Assembly: GCF_000685075.1 (NCBI RefSeq)
Contig: NZ_BAYD01000045.1
Span: 1 to 64,000 of the forward strand
From: Paraburkholderia oxyphila NBRC 105797
Lineage (GTDB): Bacteria > Pseudomonadota > Gammaproteobacteria > Burkholderiales > Burkholderiaceae
Direction: 5' to 3'
Length of the DNA: 64,000 nucleotides
Part shown: positions 57,565-64,000 of the stretch, in pieces
Layout of the letters: every line of letters begins with the position of its first letter
Numbering within the stretch: position 1 is the stretch's first letter
Made by a program: the position numbers and the translations under genes
Notes under the pieces: generated by a model
What the model saw: the letters and a program-made list of their open reading frames with translations, nothing else
Database searches by the model: none
Told to the model about the DNA's origin: nothing

Positions 57565-57604
57565 GAGACAGGCGTTTTCAGGCGTGCCAACTTCCGTGAA
57601 CTTC

Positions 57605-57814
57605 ATGCACATACTTGTCCCCATTGCGTTTGCGCTGATCATCACGAGCATGATCTCGGCGCTCTACTTCATGATGCACGACCGGGGCCGCACCAAGCGG
57701 ATGGTCTGGTCGCTCGCGACACGCGTCGGGCTGTCCATCTCGCTGTTCCTCTTCATCCTCTTTGCGCACTGGATGGGCTGGATCCAGTCCACCGGGATTC
57801 CTTACGGCCGCTGA
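57605..57814 (+). CDS. Twin-transmembrane small protein (DUF2909)
   Basis: The 69-residue protein consists of two TM helices (about 4-22 and 45-64) joined by a basic loop (MMHDRGRTKRMVWSLATR), matching DUF2909. It is the only rightward gene within the leftward oxidase cluster. A GTG at 57596 is a possible alternative start. Function is unknown; constant association with cta genes suggests a role in oxidase assembly. Confidence 0.85.
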   Translation: MHILVPIAFALIITSMISALYFMMHDRGRTKRMVWSLATRVGLSISLFLFILFAHWMGWIQSTGIPYGR

Positions 57815-57910
57815 GCGCGGCGCCCGCACTCGCGCCTCCCGGCGCTCTGGCCTTCGCAACATCGCCGGGCCGTTTCGCCCCCCTGCATCGTCCAATCCCG
57901 CAAAAGCCAA

Positions 57911-57950
57911 GGCGCCGCGCCGACAATGTCGGAGCGGCGCCCTGGTTTTT
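57911..57950. terminator. Stem-loop terminator between the DUF2909 gene and ctaE
   Basis: GGCGCCGC (57911-57918) pairs with GCGGCGCC (57934-57941), with an inner CCGAC/GTCGG stem and loop AAT; TTTTT follows at 57946-57950. It most plausibly ends the rightward DUF2909 transcript. Confidence 0.7.
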
Positions 57951-58012
57951 ATTGTGCCCGCTGCGCAGCGGTGATCGCGCGCCGCGCGAATGGCTGGCGC
58001 TTTACGGCCGCT

Positions 58013-58870
58013 TTACAGCCAGTACACGACCACGTAGAGGCCGAGCCAGACCACGTCCACGAAGTGCCAGTACCATGCGGCGCCTTCGAATGCGAAGTGG
58101 TGCTCCGCCGTGAAGTGGCCGCGAATCAGCCGGACCATCACCACGGTGAGCATCGTGCCGCCGAGGAACACGTGGAAGCCGTGGAAGCCCGTGAGCAGGA
58201 AGAACGTTGAACCGTAGATGCCCGAAGCCAGCGTGAGATTCAGTTCGTTGTACGCGTGAATGTACTCGAAGGCCTGCAGGCACAGGAAGCACAGGCCCAG
58301 CACGATCGTCCCCGCGAGCCACGCGATGGCCTTTTTGCGGTGATCGTCGCGCAGTGCGTGGTGGGCGACCGTGAGCGTCGCGCCCGAGGAAAGCAGCAGC
58401 GCCGTGTTGATGGTCGGCACGGGCCAGGGCGTCATCGAGCGAAAGTGCGAGACGAGCTCCGCCGGGCCGCGGTTCGGCCACACCGCCGTGAAGTCCGGCC
58501 AGATCAGCTTGTAGTCGAGGCTGCCGAGCTGATGCAGTGCGATTTCACGCGCGTAGAAGAGCGCACCGAAGAACGCGCCGAAGAACATCACTTCGGAGAA
58601 GATGAACCAGCTCATGCTCCAGCGATACGACGAGTCGACGCGCTTGCCATACATGCCGCCTTCCGATTCGGAGATGGCGTCGCCGAACCAGTGCCAGAGC
58701 GTGAAGAGCAGCCACAGCAGACCCGCGGCCACGCCGATCGGCCCCCACGATTCGCCGTTGATCCACGAGGCGAGCGACGAGAGCATGACCAGCAGCCCAA
58801 TGGACGCACTGATCGGATGCCGCGACGGGTGCGGAATGAAGTAGTACGGGCTATCGTTTTGGCCGCTCAT
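58013..58870 (-). CDS. ctaE: Cytochrome c oxidase subunit III
   Basis: Subunit III stabilises the aa3 core. The 285-residue protein starts MSGQNDSPYYFIPHPSRHPI and has seven TM helices, with WSMSWFIFSEVMFFGAFFGALFYAR (conserved Glu), HALRDDHRKKAIAWL, GFHGFHVFLGG and the C-terminal WYWHFVDVVWLGLYVVVYW. It lies about 130 bases downstream of the DUF2970 gene in the ctaC-led leftward set. Confidence 0.97.
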   Translation of the reverse strand: MSGQNDSPYYFIPHPSRHPISASIGLLVMLSSLASWINGESWGPIGVAAGLLWLLFTLWHWFGDAISESEGGMYGKRVDSSYRWSMSWFIFSEVMFFGAFFGALFYAREIALHQLGSLDYKLIWPDFTAVWPNRGPAELVSHFRSMTPWPVPTINTALLLSSGATLTVAHHALRDDHRKKAIAWLAGTIVLGLCFLCLQAFEYIHAYNELNLTLASGIYGSTFFLLTGFHGFHVFLGGTMLTVVMVRLIRGHFTAEHHFAFEGAAWYWHFVDVVWLGLYVVVYWL

Positions 58871-58999
58871 GCCTGATTCTCCAATTTCCAGTTGCTCCGG
58901 ACAGTGCCGGCTTTTGCCGACTTCTGCCGGCGGTCTGTCTTCGTTATTCGTTCTGTGTTCCCGGGCGCGAGAGCAAGCGTCCTCATCGCTGCGTCCGGC

Positions 59000-59251
59000 T
59001 TATCCCACCACCGCGTGCACGATCAAGAGCAGCACGACGATGAACAGCACCGCGCCGATGAGCCCCGCCGCGATCAGCGCCAGCGGATGCAACTGCGCGG
59101 CGTCCGCTTCGAGATCGGCACGCTTGCGTATGCCGAAGAACGACCACGCCACCGCTTTCGCCAGTTGCAGCACGCCGCTCTTCTTTTGCTTCGCCGCGCC
59201 GGCGCCCTCTTTTGCGCCGCCGCTCTCTTCTTTCCTGTCGTTGCCGCTCAT
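59000..59251 (-). CDS. DUF2970 small membrane protein
   Basis: The 83-residue protein has a charged Gly/Lys-rich N-terminus and the DUF2970 core LAKAVAWSFFGIRKRADLEADAAQLHPLALIAAGLIGAVLFIVVLLL, with one or two membrane segments. ATG at 59251 (MSGNDRKEES) is preferred; the frame is open to 59281, inside the gap to ctaG. It is regularly found between ctaG and ctaE; function unknown. Confidence 0.85.
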   Translation of the reverse strand: MSGNDRKEESGGAKEGAGAAKQKKSGVLQLAKAVAWSFFGIRKRADLEADAAQLHPLALIAAGLIGAVLFIVVLLLIVHAVVG

Positions 59252-59286
59252 GCGCGTCGTCTCACTGGCGTCACGCCTCACTCATC

Positions 59287-59868
59287 TCACGCGCCGGCCG
59301 ACTGCTTCGGCGCCGTCTGTGCCGCAGGCTTGTTCAGCTCGAAGAACGTGTACGACAACGTGATCGTCGTTACGTCCTTCGGCAGCTTCGGATCGATCAC
59401 GAACACCACCGGCATGCGCTTCGTCTCGTTCGCCTTCAAGGTCTGCTGCGTGAAGCAGAAGCACTCGATCTTGCGGAAGTACTCGGTTGCCTGCTTCGGC
59501 GCGTAGCTCGGAATCGCCTGCGCGTCGATCGTGCGTCCTTCGTTGTTCGAAATGTCGTACATCACCGTCGTGACTTCGCCCGGATGCACATCGAGGCTCG
59601 TCTGCTCGGGCTTGAAACCCAGCAGCCCGCGCGCGTTCGCGTCGAACTCCACCGAGATCGTGCGCGTCATGTCCACCTGCGTGTTGCGCACCTCGCTCTC
59701 GGAGGCGTCGCGCTTCACGAGGTTGTTGACGCCGCTGAACTGGCAGATCGCGCGATACATCGGGATGAGCGCAAAACCAAAACCGAACATCAAGAACGCG
59801 ACCACGACGAGCTTGATGAGCATCGAGCGGTTGAACGCGCGATCGCTGCGAGAGTGCTGCGTAGACAT
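59287..59868 (-). CDS. ctaG: Cytochrome c oxidase assembly protein CtaG (Cox11)
   Basis: Cox11 delivers copper to the CuB site of subunit I. The 193-residue protein has one N-terminal TM anchor (about 16-38) and an Ig-like periplasmic domain with the copper motif IECFCFTQQTL and the upstream conserved FDANARGLLGFKPEQ. The C-terminus (SYTFFEL) is typical. It is downstream of ctaD and the small assembly protein. Confidence 0.96.
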   Translation of the reverse strand: MSTQHSRSDRAFNRSMLIKLVVVAFLMFGFGFALIPMYRAICQFSGVNNLVKRDASESEVRNTQVDMTRTISVEFDANARGLLGFKPEQTSLDVHPGEVTTVMYDISNNEGRTIDAQAIPSYAPKQATEYFRKIECFCFTQQTLKANETKRMPVVFVIDPKLPKDVTTITLSYTFFELNKPAAQTAPKQSAGA

Positions 59869-59930
59869 CGGACTTCCTCGTACGAACAGCCGCGCTCACG
59901 CCGTTGCGTTGCGCCTCACTGCCAATGGCT

Positions 59931-60077
59931 TCAATGCGCCAGGCCGCCGAAATACACCTGCTTCACAACGGCACCCAGAAAAAAGACGGCGACGATGGCC
60001 AGCAGAATCAGGCCGAGCCGCAGATTGCCCGCACGGATCTGTTCGGGCGTACGTCTTTTTTGTGGATTCCGGGTCAT
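59931..60077 (-). CDS. Cytochrome oxidase small assembly protein
   Basis: The 48-residue product (MTRNPQKRRTPEQIRAGNLR, TM segment, C-terminal VVKQVYFGGLAH) matches the small protein found between ctaD and ctaG in beta-proteobacteria: a basic N-terminus then one TM helix (about 20-38). An in-frame ATG at 60140 would add a Thr/Asn/Ser-rich stretch encoded by a 9-bp tandem repeat (about 60091-60117); the shorter form is chosen because it matches the family. Confidence 0.8.
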   Translation of the reverse strand: MTRNPQKRRTPEQIRAGNLRLGLILLAIVAVFFLGAVVKQVYFGGLAH

Positions 60078-60244
60078 GCTTGCGTGGCCAGTGTTGCTAG
60101 TGTTGCTGGTGTTGCCAGTCGCCGCGGTTTGCGTGCTCATGCTCGTGATCGCCTTCAGGTCTACAACACCATGCTGGGCACATTGCGCAGCCGCGGCTTT
60201 CATCGGTGTCCGGCCGGTGTGGCCGGACACCCGGGACCGATGGC

Positions 60245-61858
60245 TTATTCGACCGTCGGCGGATTTTCGAACGTGTGGAACGGAGCCGGGCTCGGCACGG
60301 TCCACTCGAGGCCGGTTGCGCCATCCCACGGCTTGTCGCCGGCCTTTTCGAGCTCGCCGCCACCACGGTAGGCCGGCAGCGCCACGAAGAACAGGAAGTA
60401 CACCTGCGAGAGGCCGAAGCCGAATGCGCCGATCGTGATCACCTGGTTCCAGTCGGTGAACTGGGCCGGATAGTCGGCATAGCGACGCGGCATCCCGGCG
60501 AGACCCACGAAGTGCATCGGCAGGAACGCGAGGTTGAAGAAGAACAGCGAGCACCAGAAGTGGATCTTGCCGCGCATCTCGTTGTACATCCAGCCGGTCC
60601 ATTTGGGTGACCAGTAGTACCACCCTGAGAACAAGGCAAAGAGCGACCCCGCCACCAGCACGTAATGGAAGTGCGCGACCACGAAGTAGGTGCCGTGGTA
60701 CTGGATGTCGAGCGGCGCCATCGCGAGCATCAGGCCCGACAGACCACCGAACGTGAACACGATCAGGAAGCCCACCGCCCACAGCATCGGCGTTTCGAAC
60801 GAGAGCGAGCCGCGCCACATCGTGGCCACCCAGTTGAACACCTTCACGCCCGTCGGCACGGCGATCAGCATGGTCGCGTACATGAAGAACAGCTGGCCCG
60901 TGACCGGCATGCCGGTCGCGAACATGTGGTGCGCCCAGACCATGAACGAGAGAATCGCGATCGACGCCGTGGCGTACACCATCGAGCTATAGCCGAACAG
61001 CGGCTTGCGCGAGAACGCCGGAATCACCTGCGAAACGATCCCGAACGCCGGCAAGATCATGATGTAGACCTCGGGGTGGCCGAAGAACCAGAAGATATGC
61101 TGGTACATGACCGGGTCGCCGCCGCCCGCTGCGTTGAAGAAGCTCGTGCCGAAGTGACGGTCGAACAGCAGCATCGTGATCGCACCCGCGAGCACCGGCA
61201 TCACGGCAATCAGCAGGTAGGCGGTGATCAGCCACGTCCACGCGAACATCGGCATCTTCATGAGCGTCATGCCGGGCGCGCGCATGTTCAGGATCGTCAC
61301 GACGATGTTGATGCCGCCCATGATCGACGACGCCCCCATCATGTGCAGCGCGAAGATCGCGAAGTCCATGCCAGGGCCCATCTGCGTGGACAGCGGCGCG
61401 TAGAGCGTCCAGCCCGCGGCGGTCGCGCCGCCGGGCGAGAAGAACGAGCCGACCAGCAGGCACGCAGCGGCTGGCAGCAGCCAGAAGCTGAAGTTGTTCA
61501 TGCGCGCGAAGGCCATGTCCGATGCGCCGACCTGCAGCGGCACCATCCAGTTCGCGAAGCCCACGAAGGCCGGCATGATCGCGCCGAACACCATGATCAG
61601 GCCGTGCATCGTGGTGAGCTGATTGAAGAACTCGGGGCGCATGATCTGCAGCCCGGGCTCAAACAGCTCGGCACGGATGGCGAGCGCCATCACACCGCCC
61701 GACAGGAACATCACGAACGAAAAAATCAGATACAGCGTTCCGATGTCCTTGTGGTTGGTGGCGAACAGCCAGCGCCGCCAGCCGTGGGGGGTCTCGTGGG
61801 CGTGATCGCCGTGCACGTGGCCGTGCCCACCGGCTACATCGTGTCCGATGCTAGACAT
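60245..61858 (-). CDS. ctaD: Cytochrome c oxidase subunit I (aa3 type)
   Basis: Subunit I holds heme a, heme a3 and CuB and pumps protons. The 537-residue protein has a His-rich cytoplasmic N-terminus (HGHVHGDHAHETPHG), 12 TM helices and the catalytic motifs: TTMHGLIMVFGAIMPAFVGFANWMVPLQ (heme a His, D-channel Asn/Asp region), FWFFGHPEVYIMILPAFG (CuB His cross-linked to Tyr), SFMVWAHHMF (two CuB His) and HFHYVLVAG (heme a3 and heme a His). It lies 129 bases after ctaC. Confidence 0.97.
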   Translation of the reverse strand: MSSIGHDVAGGHGHVHGDHAHETPHGWRRWLFATNHKDIGTLYLIFSFVMFLSGGVMALAIRAELFEPGLQIMRPEFFNQLTTMHGLIMVFGAIMPAFVGFANWMVPLQVGASDMAFARMNNFSFWLLPAAACLLVGSFFSPGGATAAGWTLYAPLSTQMGPGMDFAIFALHMMGASSIMGGINIVVTILNMRAPGMTLMKMPMFAWTWLITAYLLIAVMPVLAGAITMLLFDRHFGTSFFNAAGGGDPVMYQHIFWFFGHPEVYIMILPAFGIVSQVIPAFSRKPLFGYSSMVYATASIAILSFMVWAHHMFATGMPVTGQLFFMYATMLIAVPTGVKVFNWVATMWRGSLSFETPMLWAVGFLIVFTFGGLSGLMLAMAPLDIQYHGTYFVVAHFHYVLVAGSLFALFSGWYYWSPKWTGWMYNEMRGKIHFWCSLFFFNLAFLPMHFVGLAGMPRRYADYPAQFTDWNQVITIGAFGFGLSQVYFLFFVALPAYRGGGELEKAGDKPWDGATGLEWTVPSPAPFHTFENPPTVE

Positions 61859-61987
61859 GAGTCTCTCCTGAAGCGAATTGCTTTGCGTCTCTTACTGCAG
61901 CGTTGGCCTGCTCGACTGCCTGTTTTTCTTGCCTGCTCGTTGCGCGCCTCTTGCCTGCTTCGCGCGCAACGGCTCCGTTCAACCTGC

Positions 61988-63610
61988 TCAGGCTGCCGGA
62001 CTGATCTCCACGCGCCGTGCTTCCTTCGCATCGGCGCCACCGGTGACCGTCTCCGGCTTCTTCAGAATGATGTGATCCTCAGCGATGCCCGCCGCCTTCA
62101 GTGCGTCGCGCACAGTCTGCGCGCGATGCTTGGCGAGCTCCGCATTTGCGTCGGCCTTGCCGCTCGCGTCAGTGAAGCCCGAGAGCTCGAACTTCGCGTC
62201 CGGATGCGCCTTCGCATAGTCGGCTGCGGCCTGGATTGCGTCCTTCGCGTCGGCGGGCAGCGTGCTCTTGCCGACTTCGAAATAGATGCTGGCCGGCAGC
62301 GCCGCTGTGGTTTGCGCCGCGCCCGAAGCCTGCTCTGCGCCGCTTGCCGCCGCGGCGGGCGCCGCTGCGCTCGTGTCGCTGGCCGCGCCTGCCTGATCGG
62401 CGCCGCTTGCCGGCGCAGCGCCCGCGCCTGCCGTATGGTCGCCGCCCTCGGGCATCTTGCCGTTGCGCGCATCGGCCACCTGGCGCGGTTGCAGCACGTC
62501 GCCGGTGTGGTTGCCCCATGCGTTGCGCTCGTACGTGATGACCGAAGCGATCTCGACGTCGTTCAGCGTAGGCGCCCACGAAGGCATCGCCGCCTTGCCG
62601 TGCAGGACGATGCTCACGTGCCCGGCGATCGGGCCATTGGCGATCTTGCTGCCGTCGAGCGCCGGGAACGCGCCCGCACCCTTGCCGTTGGGCTGGTGGC
62701 ACACCGCGCAATTCGAGGTGTACACCTTCTCGCCGCGCTCCTTGAGCTCAGCCAGCGTGTAGGTCTTGTTGGGGTCGTCGTTGGCAGCGGCCATCTTCGC
62801 CTTCTGCGTGTCCACCCACTTCGCATAGTCGTCGTCGGAGAGCACCTCGACCACGACCGGCATGAACGCGTGCTCCTTGCCGCAGAGCTCGGTACAGAAG
62901 CCGCGATACGTGCCCACCTTCTCGGCCTTGAACCACGTGTCGCGCACGAAGCCCGGAATCGCATCCTGCTTCACGCCAAACGCGGGCACGTACCACGAGT
63001 GCACGACGTCGTTGGCGGTGGTGATGATGCGAATCTTCTTGTTGACCGGCACGACGAGCGGGTTATCGACTTCCTGCAGATAGGTGTCGGTGATCGGCGC
63101 CTCGCCGTTCACTTCCGCGCGCGGCGTCGTGAGCGTCGAGAGGAAGCTGATGCCCTCGCCCGGCCCCTTCACGTAGTCGTAGCCCCATTTCCACTGGTAG
63201 CCCGTGACTTTCACGGTGAGGTCGGCGTTGGTCGTGTCCTTCATGGCGACGACAGCCTTGGTGGCCGGCAGCGCCATCAGCACGACGATGATGAACGGCA
63301 CGATCGTCCAGATGATTTCGACGGTCGTGCTTTCGTGGAAATGCGCGGCCTTGTGGCCCTTCGATTTACGGTGCGCGTAGATCGAATAGAACATGACGCC
63401 GAATACACCGATGAAAATCACGGTGCACAGCAACAGCATCATCATGTGCAGGTTGTAAAGCTCTTCTGCGATGCGCGTGACGGGCGGCTGAAAATTGATT
63501 TCATTCACCGCTGGGCCGCCCGGACTGTCTCCGACTGCGAGTGCCGCGCCGGCGACGAGGAGTCCGCTGCACGCCAGCACGCCCTGTAGGGCTCGCTTGA
63601 TTGTTTTCAT
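61988..63610 (-). CDS. ctaC: Cytochrome c oxidase subunit II with cytochrome c and OmpA-like domains
   Basis: The 540-residue precursor has a signal peptide (cleavage after Ala25), two TM helices (about 55-78 and 97-118) and the CuA cupredoxin domain with His204, Cys239, Glu241, Cys243, His247 and Met250. A cytochrome c domain follows (CAVCH, Cys301/304/His305; probable axial Met342). A Gly/Ala/Ser linker (about 388-438) leads to an OmpA-C-like domain (about 440-538) with the peptidoglycan-binding Asp481 (GFTD) and Arg496 (KHRAQTV). Start Met at 63610 has AAGGA five bases upstream; the frame continues to 63634. This is a caa3-like, cell-wall-tethered subunit II. Confidence 0.95.
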   Translation of the reverse strand: MKTIKRALQGVLACSGLLVAGAALAVGDSPGGPAVNEINFQPPVTRIAEELYNLHMMMLLLCTVIFIGVFGVMFYSIYAHRKSKGHKAAHFHESTTVEIIWTIVPFIIVVLMALPATKAVVAMKDTTNADLTVKVTGYQWKWGYDYVKGPGEGISFLSTLTTPRAEVNGEAPITDTYLQEVDNPLVVPVNKKIRIITTANDVVHSWYVPAFGVKQDAIPGFVRDTWFKAEKVGTYRGFCTELCGKEHAFMPVVVEVLSDDDYAKWVDTQKAKMAAANDDPNKTYTLAELKERGEKVYTSNCAVCHQPNGKGAGAFPALDGSKIANGPIAGHVSIVLHGKAAMPSWAPTLNDVEIASVITYERNAWGNHTGDVLQPRQVADARNGKMPEGGDHTAGAGAAPASGADQAGAASDTSAAAPAAAASGAEQASGAAQTTAALPASIYFEVGKSTLPADAKDAIQAAADYAKAHPDAKFELSGFTDASGKADANAELAKHRAQTVRDALKAAGIAEDHIILKKPETVTGGADAKEARRVEISPAA

Positions 63611-63738
63611 AGCTTCCTTACCCATAATTTCCATTCAAACCCTCGACCCCGCAGGAAGGTTCTGCAACCAGGTGACGCCCTGGGTGCGCGTCGAATGATG
63701 ACTCTCACCCTGAACCAGCCCCTGCCACGCGTCGGTAT

Positions 63739-64000
63739 TCAACCGGCGCGCGCGAGCCACGTGCGCAGTTCCCGCGCGAACTGCGCACGCCGATACTGCG
63801 GCAAATGCAACCCGACTGCGACCGTCTGGCCGCGGGCCACGAGACGCACCGGGTCGCGTGGGGACGCGCCCGGTTCGACCCGGACCCAGCGGGGATTGAA
63901 TTCGAACTGTGTGAGCGCGTCGGCGCTCATCTGCTCGATCACCAGCCGGTTCGGATAAAGCTTGATACGTTCGTAATCGACAGCATGGCGCGCGTATATG
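63739..64000 (-). CDS. DUF2244 family protein, C-terminal part (N-terminus beyond window)
   Basis: The leftward frame ends at 63739 and is open to the right edge, giving 87 residues: YERIKLYPNRLVIEQMSADA through LPQYRRAQFARELRTWLARAG. The ending matches the C-terminal strand-helix pattern of DUF2244 membrane proteins, which often precede ctaC. An internal ATG at 63942 should not be taken as the start, because the conserved frame continues upstream. Function unknown. Confidence 0.75.
   Translation of the reverse strand, partial: IYARHAVDYERIKLYPNRLVIEQMSADALTQFEFNPRWVRVEPGASPRDPVRLVARGQTVAVGLHLPQYRRAQFARELRTWLARAG

Noticed and set aside
60665..63589. A 974-codon rightward open frame across ctaD and ctaC
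   Set aside because: Antisense to two unmistakable oxidase subunits; it is highly charged and repeats Arg/His/Asp with no recognisable motif.

Overview
The window is a gene-dense, high-GC stretch of core chromosome from a beta-proteobacterium of the Burkholderiaceae, most like Paraburkholderia/Burkholderia. The assignment rests on gene order (uvrA; kdsD-kdsC-lptCAB-rpoN-hpf-ptsN-hprK-rapZ; mutY/mutM; lolB-ispE-tRNA-Gln-prs-rplY-pth; the cta/cox cluster), on G/C-dominated third codon positions, and on lineage-typical proteins such as CydP, DUF2970 and the cytochrome c oxidase small assembly protein. No insertion sequence, prophage, CRISPR array or rRNA operon is visible, and one tRNA gene is present.

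Layout. 1-10.4 kb: an MFS transporter cut by the left edge, uvrA, an AI-2E family permease, then a leftward block (purU, Nudix protein, LysE exporter, apt, Kef-type antiporter). 10.6-20.2 kb: a rightward envelope and regulatory run making Kdo and the Lpt LPS-export machine, then sigma-54, ribosome hibernation factor, nitrogen-PTS EIIA, HPr kinase, RapZ and a Lon-N-domain protein. 20.3-22.3 kb: mutM and mutY, leftward (8-oxoguanine repair). 22.4-29.8 kb: TPR protein, lolB, ispE, tRNA-Gln, prs, rplY, pth, hisC. 29.8-34.4 kb: ferredoxin, coaD, rsmD, ftsY, maiA and a fumarylacetoacetate-hydrolase-family gene. 34.6-38.3 kb: ybiB, then a long-form leuA preceded by a leucine-codon-rich leader. 38.3-43.5 kb: rpoH with an elaborate upstream region, then cydPABX (bd oxidase). 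43.5-51.1 kb: a leftward GlcNAc operon (nagR-nagA-nagB(SIS)-IIA/HPr/EI fusion-nagE). 51.5-53.0 kb: a short MarR-like gene and an orphan metQ. 53.2-64.0 kb: aa3 cytochrome c oxidase genes (DUF2244-ctaC-ctaD-small protein-ctaG-DUF2970-ctaE and surf1-sco-like-ctaA-ctaB-sco1).

The main regulatory observations are in non-coding DNA. (i) A 23-codon leader ORF with four CTA leucine codons, starting at the predicted transcription start, lies upstream of leuA and suggests leucine attenuation. (ii) A perfect CIRCE operator overlaps the -10 of a predicted rpoH promoter, suggesting HrcA control of sigma-32; a second perfect inverted repeat and a 5 x 14-bp repeat lie upstream. (iii) An FNR/Anr-like box is centred at -41.5 of a predicted cydPABX promoter. 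(iv) A near-consensus promoter is built from rare codons inside the 3' part of ispE, pointing at tRNA-Gln-prs. Protein-level oddities are a CtaC with both a cytochrome c and an OmpA-like domain, a NagE with a second, cysteine-less EIIB domain, and a MarR-like protein that looks like the N-terminal half of a HTH-GNAT fusion.

All calls come from reading the sequence. Family names rest on recognised motifs and gene order and were not checked by a database search.
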